Shown: positions 38,249 to 48,653, numbered from the stretch's first letter. The stretch: DNA of 60,248 nt from Psychrobacter sp. 1044 (GCF_904846525.1 NZ_CAJHAZ010000017.1:1-60248); one strand, 5' to 3'. Notes: generated from the letters alone by a model not told the origin. Numbers and translations: made by a program.

Positions 38249-38704
38249 TCAATTTATTTCTAACAAGAAATTCAATGGCCCGTCATTGACGCTCGACACT
38301 TGCATATTGGCACCAAACTGACCCGTTGCCACGTTTGGATGTTGCGTGTTGGCATAGGCGACCAATTGCGCAAACAACGCTTGCGCCGCATCAGGTACCA
38401 TCGCCCCACCAAAGTCAGGGCGACGACCCTTGTCTGTTTTTGCCATTAGCGTAAACTGTGATACCAATAATAGTCCGCCACCAACTTGCTGGACATTTTT
38501 ATCCAGTTTGCCGTACTTGGCAGGGTCATCATCATTGTCAAAAATACGATAGGTGAGGATTTTATCTACCATGCGCTGGGCGCTTGTTAGGTCGTCATCA
38601 GGCCCTAAACCAATATAAGCCAATATGCCTTGCTCAATCGTACCAACACACTGCGCATCGACGGTGACACTAGCACGGCGTACGCGCTGTATAAGTGCTT
38701 TCAT
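38249..38704 (-). CDS. dtd: D-aminoacyl-tRNA deacylase
   Basis: Removes D-amino acids from tRNA. The 151 residues match DTD. Motifs are MKALIQRVRRASVTVDA at the N-terminus, GGGLLLVSQFTLMA (SQFT), and the C-terminal DGPLNFLLEIN that provides the Gly-cisPro dipeptide. The residue normally Thr after GPV in E. coli is Asn here, a conservative-looking difference. It is divergent from psd, 112 bp apart. Confidence 0.95.
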   Translation of the reverse strand: MKALIQRVRRASVTVDAQCVGTIEQGILAYIGLGPDDDLTSAQRMVDKILTYRIFDNDDDPAKYGKLDKNVQQVGGGLLLVSQFTLMAKTDKGRRPDFGGAMVPDAAQALFAQLVAYANTQHPNVATGQFGANMQVSSVNDGPLNFLLEIN

Positions 38705-38816
38705 TTACGGATTCCTTACCAATTATGCCCATACAATAATACGCCGTCCATGATAAAATACGGCCATTCTCTTGCTTATTAATTATTACATCACACCCTA
38801 TTTTGGTAGCCTCATT

Positions 38817-39653
38817 ATGAATGTATTCACTACTTTACAACAGCTTGTCCCGCAGCAGCAACTGAGTAAAGTTGCTGGGCGTCTAGCCGCTAGCCGCCAT
38901 CCTTATGTTAAACGCACGTTTATCCGTAGCTTTGCTAAAGCCTATAACGTCAGCTTGGACGAGTATGAGCGCCAAAGTCTCAACGCCTATGAGAGCTTTA
39001 ACGATTTTTTTACTCGTGAGCTAAAAGAAGACGCGCGCCCTATCGACATGACGCCTCATGGTATCGTCAGTCCTGCCGATGGTATTATCTCGCAGTTGGG
39101 TCAAATTGACGACCATAAATTGCTCCAAGCAAAAGGTCGCTATTATGACGTTGGTCAACTGCTTGCTGACAGTGAAGATGGCCGCTATTTTGCGGATGGG
39201 AGTTTTGCAACGGTTTATCTTGCGCCCAGTAACTATCACCGTGTCCATATGCCCTTCGCTGGTACTCTGACCAAAACCCGTTATGTACCGGGTACGCTGT
39301 TTTCGGTCAACAATACTACAGCGGCGAACGTGCCAGACTTATTTGCGCGTAATGAACGCTTGGTTTGTCTGTTTGATACAGCATATGGCAAAGCAGCGGT
39401 GGTGATGGTTGGGGCGATGATTGTCGCTGGTATCGAAACAGTGGCGACTGGTAAAATTGCCCGCACTGATGATATTCAAGAAGCTGAGCACAATATGAGC
39501 TTTGAAAAAGGCGATGAGCTGGGTCGTTTTTATTTAGGCTCAACCGCAATTGTCATTCTACCAAAAGGCGCAAAAGCAGATTGGCAAGACAGTATGAAAG
39601 CCGATAGTGTGGTAAAAATGGGACAACTACTGGGTGTCGCTAACACTCAATAG
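38817..39653 (+). CDS. psd: Phosphatidylserine decarboxylase proenzyme
   Basis: Makes phosphatidylethanolamine in the inner membrane and self-cleaves to form a pyruvoyl group. The cleavage motif LGST is in RFYLGSTAIVI near residue 245, and YNASxE-like conserved residues include APSNYHRVHMPFAG. Start: the frame opens at 38772, but the ATG at 38817 (MNVFTTLQQLVP) fits the family N-terminus, giving 278 residues. It is followed by a terminator. SFNDFFTRELK and GIVSPADGIISQLGQI are also typical. Confidence 0.94.
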   Translation: MNVFTTLQQLVPQQQLSKVAGRLAASRHPYVKRTFIRSFAKAYNVSLDEYERQSLNAYESFNDFFTRELKEDARPIDMTPHGIVSPADGIISQLGQIDDHKLLQAKGRYYDVGQLLADSEDGRYFADGSFATVYLAPSNYHRVHMPFAGTLTKTRYVPGTLFSVNNTTAANVPDLFARNERLVCLFDTAYGKAAVVMVGAMIVAGIETVATGKIARTDDIQEAEHNMSFEKGDELGRFYLGSTAIVILPKGAKADWQDSMKADSVVKMGQLLGVANTQ

Positions 39654-39673
39654 GCAAGCGATTTAACGACTCA

Positions 39674-39719
39674 AAAAAGCTCAGTTCAGCATCCTAATTT
39701 ATGCTTAACTGAGCTTTTT
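39674..39719 (+). terminator. Terminator after psd
   Basis: AAAAAGCTCAGTT with AACTGAGCTTTTT, plus an AGCAT/ATGCT inner stem. The T-run follows on the plus strand. Confidence 0.88.
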
Positions 39720-39751
39720 ATTGTGGGTAATTATCTTATCGCAACATATTA

Positions 39752-39921
39752 GGGCGTGTCATCAATTAGCACATGAATACATTTAGTGGTCTTAAAATGG
39801 CTAAATTTTGCTAAACATCGTCAGAAATCTTGTCAATATATTCATATTAACGGCAATTTCTTCCTTGTTTATCTACAATTTTTCTCATTTTAAGCCTCAC
39901 AATCTAATTGATGACACACCC
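39752..39921. mobile_element. 170-bp MITE-like element
   Basis: The ends GGGCGTGTCATCAATTAG (39752-39769) and CTAATTGATGACACACCC (39904-39921) are 18-bp terminal inverted repeats with one mismatch. A TA lies directly outside each end (39750-39751, 39922-39923), as expected for a 2-bp TA target duplication. The interior has no open frame of useful size; each end contains CTTAAAATG about 30 bp in, hinting at a deleted insertion sequence. I read it as a non-autonomous relative of a TA-targeting IS family. It lies between the psd terminator and the 3' end of the DUF1287 gene. Confidence 0.78.
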
Positions 39922-39940
39922 TAGTTAATAAAGAAAGTAG

Positions 39941-40546
39941 TCAATAACGAAAGTGCTTGAGAATAGGATAAGCAAATAAGATGTTTTCTTCTTGCGTACC
40001 GCGTCCGATATTGTGAATAATCAGCGGTGTACCATCCGCAGCGACTTTATCAGAGACGATACCTGTATGCGGCAAATTGCCATTCGGTAATCGCCACGTC
40101 ACCACATCCCCTGCTTGAAAACTGGCTTTATCAGTCGTCGATAATGTCTTTGCGTGACGCGCAAAAAACACTTCAAGATTGGGCACTCGGCGATGGTCGA
40201 TATTCTTATCGGTTGATTTCAATCCCCAAGTCTTTGGATAAGCCGACCAATTTGACTTCATATCATGGTTGACTAATTGCTGTAGATCTATATTTTGCAA
40301 GCGATAAGCACGGACGATAACATCGGTACAGACGCCAGTTTCTATCGGTACATCACCACGCGGAAAATCCAACTTGCGGTAAGCAGGATCATAGCTGGTG
40401 GTAATACCTATCTGTTTTTTGGCATCGTGCGCCAGTTTATCACCATTACTAATAGGTGCGGCAGCTTGCGTTAGTTGCGCCAAAGTTAATAGGCTAACAA
40501 AGACGAGCGATTTAGCAAAAACCTTATAAGTGCCAGTGACTCTCAT
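39941..40546 (-). CDS. DUF1287 family protein, exported
   Basis: A 201-residue protein with a signal peptide (LVFVSLLTLAQLTQAAA near residues 15-31). The mature part has GDVPIETGVCTDVIVRAYR, with a Cys in a cysteine-peptidase-like setting, DPAYRKLDFPRG, NIDHRRVPNLEVFF, GDVVTWRLPNG and HTGIVSD, all diagnostic for DUF1287, an NlpC/P60-like fold group. A peptidoglycan or peptide hydrolase role is a guess. The gene stops 19 bp from the MITE. GAGAGA is the ribosome binding site. Confidence 0.88.
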   Translation of the reverse strand: MRVTGTYKVFAKSLVFVSLLTLAQLTQAAAPISNGDKLAHDAKKQIGITTSYDPAYRKLDFPRGDVPIETGVCTDVIVRAYRLQNIDLQQLVNHDMKSNWSAYPKTWGLKSTDKNIDHRRVPNLEVFFARHAKTLSTTDKASFQAGDVVTWRLPNGNLPHTGIVSDKVAADGTPLIIHNIGRGTQEENILFAYPILKHFRY

Positions 40547-40661
40547 TTAATAATCTCTCTATATAATGTACTTAACCGCGCATTTAGCTATGGTATGAAT
40601 GCTTTAATATTTAAAGAATACAAATATTTGCAAACACTAAACGGCAAGATAATGGCTCTAT

Positions 40662-41291
40662 TTAAGCATCAATCAACCACCCTTGCCGAGTCGCATAGTC
40701 GATATTTTTTGATAGCCAATCATGAATGGGAGGAAAGCTGTCTTTGATAAAAGCAAGTGCCGCAGTCACTTGCGAGCACGTGACGTTAGCATCAATCCAC
40801 GTTTTTCCATTGGTATTTAAATTCAATAAAAAAGGCAATAAGCGATCAACCACTCTGAGCAGCTGACTTTCATTGCTGCTACCCGTCTCCTGCTCTTCCC
40901 AAATCTCATTTAAATCCATGATGCCATTGCCACGCTCACGTTGTAACCTGGCAATACCAGCGCGTTCTTCAATGTGCGCCTCGCTACGACTATTTGCGAA
41001 TAAAAACGTATCGCCTGCGTCAATCTCACCCAAGTCATGTACCAATGCCATCTTGAGTAGTTTTTCATGATTGACATCTAGCTCAAACTGTTCAGCGATA
41101 GACCAGCACGCCATGGCTAAATGCCATGAGTGTTCGGCAGAGTTTTCTTTGCGTGTGGTATGCGTCACATAGCTACGACGATTGATACGTTTAAGCGCAT
41201 CAAGCTCTAATAAGAAATGAGTGACATGATCTATATCAATGTTTGAGGCAAGCGTTGGGTTGGTTAATAAAAGGGGTTTGGTTGATGGCAT
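40662..41291 (-). CDS. HD-domain hydrolase (5'-deoxynucleotidase-like)
   Basis: A 209-residue HD-superfamily metal hydrolase. Metal-binding residues are in ENSAEHSWHLAMAC, VHDLGEIDAGDTF and LLRVVDRLLPFLL, in the order H...HD...D. It resembles the HD_3/HDDC2 group, which includes YfbR-type dNMP phosphatases; substrate not confirmed. It lies downstream of an isochorismatase-like gene, separated by a terminator. AAGAGAA is the likely ribosome binding site. Confidence 0.85.
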   Translation of the reverse strand: MPSTKPLLLTNPTLASNIDIDHVTHFLLELDALKRINRRSYVTHTTRKENSAEHSWHLAMACWSIAEQFELDVNHEKLLKMALVHDLGEIDAGDTFLFANSRSEAHIEERAGIARLQRERGNGIMDLNEIWEEQETGSSNESQLLRVVDRLLPFLLNLNTNGKTWIDANVTCSQVTAALAFIKDSFPPIHDWLSKNIDYATRQGWLIDA

Positions 41292-41417
41292 AAATTTTCT
41301 CTTAATTTTTCTACGAAGATATAGCGCTTCATTTTACCTTTACGCATAAGCAAGTATTATACATTTTATGAGCGCTATAAAAGAGCATGCCAACCTATAG
41401 CTAATGAACACCACTAT

Positions 41418-41448
41418 AAAAAATAGCGCTTATGTGAGTAAGCGCTAT
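41418..41448 (-). terminator. Terminator after the isochorismatase-like gene
   Basis: ATAGCGCTTA (41423-41432) pairs with TAAGCGCTAT (41439-41448) and, on the minus strand, is followed by a run of T. It lies about 25 bp past the gene's stop. Confidence 0.85.
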
Positions 41449-41471
41449 CGGTTCTAGCTTGAGTAAAAGAA

Positions 41472-42047
41472 CTATTTAATCAAGTTACTAATGGTTTTAA
41501 AAGCAGGGTCTTGACTACTACGGCAAAGCTCAAACAGAATGGTTTCAACCGTGGTAATCACGCCACCAGCACGGCGAATACGGCGAATTGCTTGCTTTTT
41601 ATCATATGGAAAACGAGATCCCACCGCATCACCAATGATGACGGGCTGCATACCATTATCTAGCAAATCAAGCGCTGTTTGTAGTACGCAGACATGTGTC
41701 TCTACGCCAAATAGCAAAACAATACTTCGATTTTGCTGCGCTAAATAATGCCACGAATCATCATTATCACAAGCGCTAAAAGTGACCTTTTCAAAGCTTT
41801 TGGCGTTATCGCCTTCTAACACCTCGCGTATTTCAGGTAGCGTATCGCCGAGCCCTTTTTTATACTGTTCATTGAGCATAATAGGAATATTCAGTGCTTG
41901 TAGACCTTTAATAAGCGTCACTGTTTTTTTGACGATATTTTCATGGTCATAAATATGCGGTGTTAAGCGTTCTTGAACATCGATTATCATCGCTTGGGTA
42001 TTTTCGCGAGCGATTCGATAGGTACGATCGGTAATCATAGTAGACAT
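41472..42047 (-). CDS. Isochorismatase-family cysteine hydrolase
   Basis: A 191-residue protein. The catalytic triad of the family can be seen: Asp in MIIDVQERLTP, a Lys in SFEKVTFSA, and Cys in GVETHVCVLQTALDLL. The family splits C-N bonds of amides such as nicotinamide or isochorismate-type substrates; substrate unknown here. AAGGAG 7 nt before the ATG fixes the start at 42047. Confidence 0.85.
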   Translation of the reverse strand: MSTMITDRTYRIARENTQAMIIDVQERLTPHIYDHENIVKKTVTLIKGLQALNIPIMLNEQYKKGLGDTLPEIREVLEGDNAKSFEKVTFSACDNDDSWHYLAQQNRSIVLLFGVETHVCVLQTALDLLDNGMQPVIIGDAVGSRFPYDKKQAIRRIRRAGGVITTVETILFELCRSSQDPAFKTISNLIK

Positions 42048-42249
42048 GGCACACTCCTTGTACGGCTGACTTTATTGTTAAAGGCTATGTTAATTTTATC
42101 ATTGATATTGTCTTTATTAGCCTTACTCTTATTTAGTCATAGTTTGCTGAGGGCGTCAATGGAGATAGCCTCTAATAATGATTAATAACAATTCATCACG
42201 TTTGATTCATACTGCTTAGCATAGTTTCTTAATGAAGAATAGCCAATAA

Positions 42250-43971
42250 CTATATATTATGGCGTCTAGCATTACGTAATAAAGACTGTTTTTGAGTCAT
42301 AACCATGACCACACCGAGAACAACGCCAAAACATAAAGTTAAAAGATAATACACCATATAAATGAGCGTGTTTATAAATGCAAAGAACATGCTGTTTAAA
42401 GTAATGATTAATATCGCAGCGATAGTACCGCCAAATAGCTCTCGATATTTTTTATTAAAAATCTTAAAGGCCACCAACGGTATCGCGATACCAAATAAGC
42501 CAAATGTAGTACCCCAAACACCTGCCATGTCCATATCAAAATATAGCACCCCTAAAACATTAGCGAAAATACCACATATAAAAAAGGCAATCGTAAAACG
42601 TATAGGACCCAATACTTTTTCCAAAATATAACCTGTAGCAAACAGCATCCCCAGACTCATTACTAAATGCATAATCCCTGCGTGTACAAAAAGCGATGTC
42701 ACTACTCGCCAATACTTACCAGCTTGCAGCGCGTCCATCGTCAACCCACCTACACTATTTATCTGTCTAGATAAAGGGTCAATGATATCCATACCCATGA
42801 ATACGGTCAGTATAAATGCACCTATACAGGTCAGTATTAACACCAACGTCGCAGGTCGCTCTTTATTACTTCTAAACCAAACTACTAGGCTTTTTGATAC
42901 ATCACTTACTGGTGCTCGTTTTTTTACAGGCTTTTGTTTTTGTATATGTTTTCGCTTTTGTATATGTTTTTGCGTACTTTTCTTTTCTTGACTATCAAAC
43001 TCTGCTGCTAGAACGAGCAACAAACACAGCACCATACCAATAAAAAATGAACCAAATCCCCAAACAAAATCACGATCTAAGCTATCAGCAAGTAATCCTG
43101 TTTCAGGCTTCAATATCAAGGGTGGCAAATTAGATTGCCTATTAGCCGTAGAAATCGTGTGTAAGTAAGCATTTCTGCTATTTGATGATTTAAGTTTCTT
43201 AAAGTAGCTGATATTAGAGAGGTCTTTGGCTGCGTACTTATGGCGCGAGTCGTTAATAAACGCTGAATATTGACTGTCTTTAATACTTTGGTCTGCACGA
43301 TTATCGTATTTCGTGTGGTAGCTAGAACCTAGCCAAATATTCTCAGCGGCTATAAATGGCGTCGCAATATAATAATCAATATGCAATGTTGAGTCAAAAT
43401 TTCGTCCACTGATTACTTGTGTTTCTATATAAGAAACGCTCTCTAATTTGAGTGGCTCAAAATCATTTACTCTGAAATACTTTTGCTTTGGATAATGACG
43501 AATATCATTCAAGCTATTTACTTCAATGACCTCGTAGGCAGCCTTGGACAAATAGTTTTGGCTGAGAACGAGCGGTATCACTAATGCTAGAACCATCGTT
43601 ATAAAAAAGTAGCCTGAACTACTGCGCTTAACCCACTTTAAAGTCAGAAGCTCATACCTCGGCCACATCCAAATACTAACGACCAAAACAGATAACAAAC
43701 AAGGAATGCCAAAATCCCAGTAGCCTTCCTTTAAAGGTAAAATATCTAGATAAATATCAAGCAACCAACGTAAAACACCAAAAAGCAGAATGGTCAGGAT
43801 ACTCAAACTCAAATAAGGCAGAAATACCTGCTTTAGTTTTATTTTGATCGATTCTTTAGCGCTTAGGCTTTGTATTCGCTTCTGTTTATCCCTTTTGCTT
43901 ACTCTATTCCTGTTTCTGCTTCTATTTTTATTCTTATACCTATACTGGCTTCGCTTGTTATTATCATCCAT
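42250..43971 (-). CDS. Rhomboid-fold membrane protein, predicted inactive, with extra N-terminal module
   Basis: A 573-residue multi-pass protein. Residues 1-46 are basic; 50-330 form a module of three membrane segments, an ectodomain with the motif YPKQKYF (160-166), and a fourth segment near 305-322. A Lys-rich linker (330-352) leads to a rhomboid domain (about 365-560): YWRVVTSLFVHAGIMHL (420-436) is the L1 motif. The normal G-x-S-G reads AGVWGTTFG, with Trp486 at the nucleophile place. The oxyanion Asn position is Ser439; the last catalytic His position, about Tyr538. The upstream gene is a paralogue of the N-terminal module. Function unknown. Confidence 0.82.
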   Translation of the reverse strand: MDDNNKRSQYRYKNKNRSRNRNRVSKRDKQKRIQSLSAKESIKIKLKQVFLPYLSLSILTILLFGVLRWLLDIYLDILPLKEGYWDFGIPCLLSVLVVSIWMWPRYELLTLKWVKRSSSGYFFITMVLALVIPLVLSQNYLSKAAYEVIEVNSLNDIRHYPKQKYFRVNDFEPLKLESVSYIETQVISGRNFDSTLHIDYYIATPFIAAENIWLGSSYHTKYDNRADQSIKDSQYSAFINDSRHKYAAKDLSNISYFKKLKSSNSRNAYLHTISTANRQSNLPPLILKPETGLLADSLDRDFVWGFGSFFIGMVLCLLLVLAAEFDSQEKKSTQKHIQKRKHIQKQKPVKKRAPVSDVSKSLVVWFRSNKERPATLVLILTCIGAFILTVFMGMDIIDPLSRQINSVGGLTMDALQAGKYWRVVTSLFVHAGIMHLVMSLGMLFATGYILEKVLGPIRFTIAFFICGIFANVLGVLYFDMDMAGVWGTTFGLFGIAIPLVAFKIFNKKYRELFGGTIAAILIITLNSMFFAFINTLIYMVYYLLTLCFGVVLGVVMVMTQKQSLLRNARRHNI

Positions 43972-43988
43972 GCACTATCACCACTAAT

Positions 43989-44918
43989 CTAGCGTACCTT
44001 AAACTGTTGAAATGCTTTTTTATCAATCGTTGCTTTTAAGACTAATAGTAAGCAAATAAACATGCCAATGATAAAAAACCTAAAGAATTTTGCTAACTCT
44101 TTATATGTTTTTTCGTTAAGTGTGCTCAACTGAGATACAAGTATTATTGGGTCATTAATATGTTGCTGACCTGACAATCTAATCGCTTCTAAATAACCAT
44201 ACTTAGTATCTGAGTTTTGCAATTTTTCAAAATAATCAGCAGTAGATATCTCTTCATTTGCATATTGTTGTCTAGAAATCTTTTTAAAATTTTCTATTTG
44301 TTGAACTTTCTCTTTTTCTTCAAGATCATTATCAATAACCTTAGTAAAAGCCTGTCCCCACCAGATATCTTTATCTCCATAAAAAGGAGTGGCAAAATAT
44401 AAGTATATTTTTAACTCTTGTCTAGATTTCCCCATCTCCCTAGCATTGAAGTAAGAAACAACCCCTTGTTTCTCAATACTTTTATTATCAAATTGGAAGT
44501 ATTTTTGTTTTGGATATAATTTAATATCACTTATATTACTTATATCAATAATGTCATATGCTGCTTCATATAAGTAAGCTTGACTGATTGATATAGGCGG
44601 AAATAAAGCAAGTATCATCACCAAGTAAAATACATTAGCGCTATTATCATCAAATAATTCAAATCGTAGCAGTCTAATCCTTGATCGCATTATGACAAGC
44701 ACTAAAGTAACACTGATAATTATTGGGATAATTAAGTTCCAGACCGTATCTTTTAGAGGCCATATCCCTAGACAGATGTCTAACATCCATCTTATGATGT
44801 TGTAGAATAAAATGGCGCCAATACTAAAACCTAAAAAAGGAAGAAAGATATAGCGCATTTTTAACTTAAACACCTCTAAATCTAAGCGCCTCTTATCTGA
44901 CGATTTATGATGTGCCAT
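43989..44918 (-). CDS. Stand-alone paralogue of the rhomboid protein's N-terminal module
   Basis: A 309-residue membrane protein with four predicted segments, aligning along its whole length with residues about 42-325 of the neighbouring rhomboid-fold protein. Shared blocks include RWxLDIxL, LPYLSLS/FLPFLGFS, ISQAYLYEAAYDIID and YPKQKYFQF; the final hydrophobic stretch FIIGMFICLLLVLKA matches FIGMVLCLLLVLAA. It lacks the rhomboid domain and ends just after that segment. It is 17 bp upstream of its paralogue on the same strand, so they are very likely one operon. The base composition is more AT-rich than its neighbours. I know no named family. Confidence 0.7.
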   Translation of the reverse strand: MAHHKSSDKRRLDLEVFKLKMRYIFLPFLGFSIGAILFYNIIRWMLDICLGIWPLKDTVWNLIIPIIISVTLVLVIMRSRIRLLRFELFDDNSANVFYLVMILALFPPISISQAYLYEAAYDIIDISNISDIKLYPKQKYFQFDNKSIEKQGVVSYFNAREMGKSRQELKIYLYFATPFYGDKDIWWGQAFTKVIDNDLEEKEKVQQIENFKKISRQQYANEEISTADYFEKLQNSDTKYGYLEAIRLSGQQHINDPIILVSQLSTLNEKTYKELAKFFRFFIIGMFICLLLVLKATIDKKAFQQFKVR

Positions 44919-44952
44919 TTATACTCTACCTTTCATTACTATGACTTAAACC

Positions 44953-44989
44953 AAAAAAAAAGCGCCTCCAACATTAAGTTAGAGGCGCT
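44953..44989 (-). terminator. Terminator after fadA
   Basis: AGCGCCTC (44961-44968) with GAGGCGCT (44982-44989), lengthened by a wobble-containing inner stem, and a run of eight or nine T on the minus strand. Confidence 0.93.
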
Positions 44990-45043
44990 CATCTTACAAG
45001 ATATTAAAACATATTAATCAACAAATATTAGCTTAGCTGAAAC

Positions 45044-46237
<1,194 letters not shown>

Positions 46238-46260
46238 TTATTGTCAGTGTAGTCAGCCCA

Positions 46261-46339
46261 TTTCAATGCTATTACTTCGTCAATCTCACTTGAAGTACAA
46301 TACGTACCTCTGCGCTCGATTTCCTTGTACTAGCATTAA
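46261..46339 (+). repeat. Dispersed ~78-bp repeat, copy A
   Basis: The segment containing TCGTCAATCTCACTTGAAGT, then CGTACCTCTGCGCT, then CTTGTACTAGCATTAA closely matches the reverse complement of 54431-54508. Copies lie in different intergenic regions, here in the fadB-fadA gap. I take it for a REP-like genomic repeat; the exact boundaries are uncertain. Confidence 0.75.
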
Positions 46340-46463
46340 ATAAAACTAACTATAATCGTACGTCTACTATTAAAGAACCTTGCTACTAAAGAGTAGTGAT
46401 AAACTAATTTTTCTCAGCCTAAATAGTAAACGTACGGCACTTCATCCTAGTAATGACTACCCA

Positions 46464-48623
46464 TTACGCGGTGGCGTAAAAGGTCTCGCCTGCTGCTGCC
46501 ATGTCGCGAATCTTTTGCGGGGCTTCATAGGCTTTGCCAAGGTATGCGTATTTTTCACACAGTGCCAAGTAGTTATCTAGACCCATTTGGTCGATATAAC
46601 GGCAAGGACCACCGCGGAATGGCGGGAAACCAACACCCATAATCATCGCCATATCGGCTTCAGATGGCGTGCTGACGATGTTGTCTTCTAGGCAACGGAC
46701 AGTTTCATTACAGAAAGCTAGCATGGTGCGATCGATAATCGCTTGATCTTCAAACGTTTGCTTGTCACTATCAGTCGTGGTTTTTAATAGCTCATAAGTG
46801 GCTTCATCGGCAACTTTCTTTGGCTTGCCGCGCTTGTCCATTTCATACTTATAGAAACCAACACCGTTTTTCTGACCCAAGCGTTTGTTTTCATATAAAA
46901 GCTCAATCGCGCCTTTATAATCAGGCTTCATACGGTCAGGGAAACCTTCAGCCATGACTTCTGCGCCATGTACGCCCGTGTCTAGACCGACGACGTCGAT
47001 TAGATAAGCAGGACCCATCGGCCAGCCAAATTTTTCCATGACTTTATCGACATGAGCAAAATCTGCACCTTGCTTGAGGAGCAAATCAAATGCACCAAAG
47101 TATGGGAACAACACACGGTTCACTAAGAAACCTGGGCAATCATTGACCACTACAGGTACTTTACCCATTTTAGAGGCTAGCGCAACAGTGGTTGCAATCG
47201 CTTCTTCAGATGATTTCTCACCGCGGATAACTTCAACCAATGGCATACGGTGTACTGGGTTAAAGAAATGCATACCAACGAAGTTTTCTGGACGCTCAAG
47301 TGCTTCAGCCAAGAAAGTAATAGAGATGGTTGAGGTGTTTGACGCTAGGATACAGTCGTCTTTTACTAGACCTTCTACTTCTTTTAGTACCGCACGCTTC
47401 ACATTTGGATTTTCTACGACCGCTTCGATAACGATATCAGTCTCAGCAAAATCTCCATAATTCAAAGTAGGACGGATACGGCTTAAGGTTTCGCCCATTT
47501 TTGCTGGGGTCATTTTGCCGCGATCGACCATTTTGCCCAGTAACTTGCTAGCTTCGCCCATACCAAGATCTAATTGCTCAGACTTGATGTCTTTCATGAT
47601 GATTGGCAAGCCTTTGCTGGCTGCTTGATAAGCGATACCGCCACCCATGATACCAGCGCCTAGTACGGCCGCTTCATTGATTTCATGTGCTTTTTTGCTA
47701 TGCTGCTTGGCTAATTTTTTAACCAACTGATCGCTTAAAAACAGACCAACCAAGCTTTCTGCTTGTGGCGTTTTCGCCGCTTTTGCAAAACCAGCCGCTT
47801 CTACTTCAATCGCTTTATCACGTGGTAAGTTAACGTGTTTTTCCATCGCAGCGATAGCAAGTGCTGGCGCAGGATATTGCTTAGGATTGGCTTTAGCAAA
47901 GATCATACCTTTTGCGCTGTTAAATGCCATCGCTTGCTCAAGCTGATTTAGCTTAACAGGAACGAGTTTCTCTTCACGCTTCGCTTTCCAATCAAGCTCA
48001 CCTGAGATACATTTTTTGACCAAATCAATGGCAGCATCTTGCAAGTCATCAGCAGCAACGGTCGCATCAACCAAGCCCAGTTTTAGGGCATCAAGTGGTT
48101 TCTTTGGTGTACCAGTCGCAATCAGCTCAAGCGCATTATCGATACCAATCACACGCGTACTACGAACCGTACCACCAAAACCTGGGAAGATACCCAGTTG
48201 GGTTTCTGGTAGACCGATGATGGCTTTGTCGCTCATGACGCGGTATTCACAAACCAAAGTCATCTCACAACCACCGCCAAGCGCCGCGCCATTGATGGCC
48301 GCTACTTTCGGGAAAGGCAGGTCTTCAAAGCGGTTAAAGGCGTCATTGATACCTACGACCCAATCTTTAATCTCGCTTTCTGGCTTTTTAAAAGAGCCAA
48401 CGAATTCTGTGATATCAGCACCAGCGATAAAGACGCCTTTGCCTGAGGTCACGATTAAACCTTTGACGTCGTCGGCTTTTTCTAAAGCAGTAACCGCTTC
48501 ACCAAATTGCTTATTGGTTTCAGCATCAAACTTGTTCACGCTCTCATTTTCGGCGTTGTACTGCATATTGGCGATGCCATCCTCTAGCATTGTCACCGTG
48601 ATGCGATTTCCTTGGTATACCAT
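46464..48623 (-). CDS. fadB: Fatty-acid oxidation complex alpha subunit (multifunctional)
   Basis: A 719-residue trifunctional enzyme with enoyl-CoA hydratase/isomerase activity in the N-terminal ~190 residues ([51 protein letters not shown]) and L-3-hydroxyacyl-CoA dehydrogenase from about 315 ([67 protein letters not shown] in part), ending with a helical domain. It pairs with FadA. AAGGAG supports the start at 48623. Two copies of a 15-bp tandem repeat lie immediately upstream. No fatty-acid regulator site was recognised. Confidence 0.96.
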   Translation of the reverse strand: MVYQGNRITVTMLEDGIANMQYNAENESVNKFDAETNKQFGEAVTALEKADDVKGLIVTSGKGVFIAGADITEFVGSFKKPESEIKDWVVGINDAFNRFEDLPFPKVAAINGAALGGGCEMTLVCEYRVMSDKAIIGLPETQLGIFPGFGGTVRSTRVIGIDNALELIATGTPKKPLDALKLGLVDATVAADDLQDAAIDLVKKCISGELDWKAKREEKLVPVKLNQLEQAMAFNSAKGMIFAKANPKQYPAPALAIAAMEKHVNLPRDKAIEVEAAGFAKAAKTPQAESLVGLFLSDQLVKKLAKQHSKKAHEINEAAVLGAGIMGGGIAYQAASKGLPIIMKDIKSEQLDLGMGEASKLLGKMVDRGKMTPAKMGETLSRIRPTLNYGDFAETDIVIEAVVENPNVKRAVLKEVEGLVKDDCILASNTSTISITFLAEALERPENFVGMHFFNPVHRMPLVEVIRGEKSSEEAIATTVALASKMGKVPVVVNDCPGFLVNRVLFPYFGAFDLLLKQGADFAHVDKVMEKFGWPMGPAYLIDVVGLDTGVHGAEVMAEGFPDRMKPDYKGAIELLYENKRLGQKNGVGFYKYEMDKRGKPKKVADEATYELLKTTTDSDKQTFEDQAIIDRTMLAFCNETVRCLEDNIVSTPSEADMAMIMGVGFPPFRGGPCRYIDQMGLDNYLALCEKYAYLGKAYEAPQKIRDMAAAGETFYATA

Positions 48624-48653
48624 TTGGAACTCCTTGCTATATAACGAAAGCTA

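Noticed and set aside
42580..42800. Thr488 or Thr489 as an alternative rhomboid nucleophile
   Set aside because: Alignment on the following F-G-L puts Trp486, not a Thr, at the Ser place, and the partner His is also missing.
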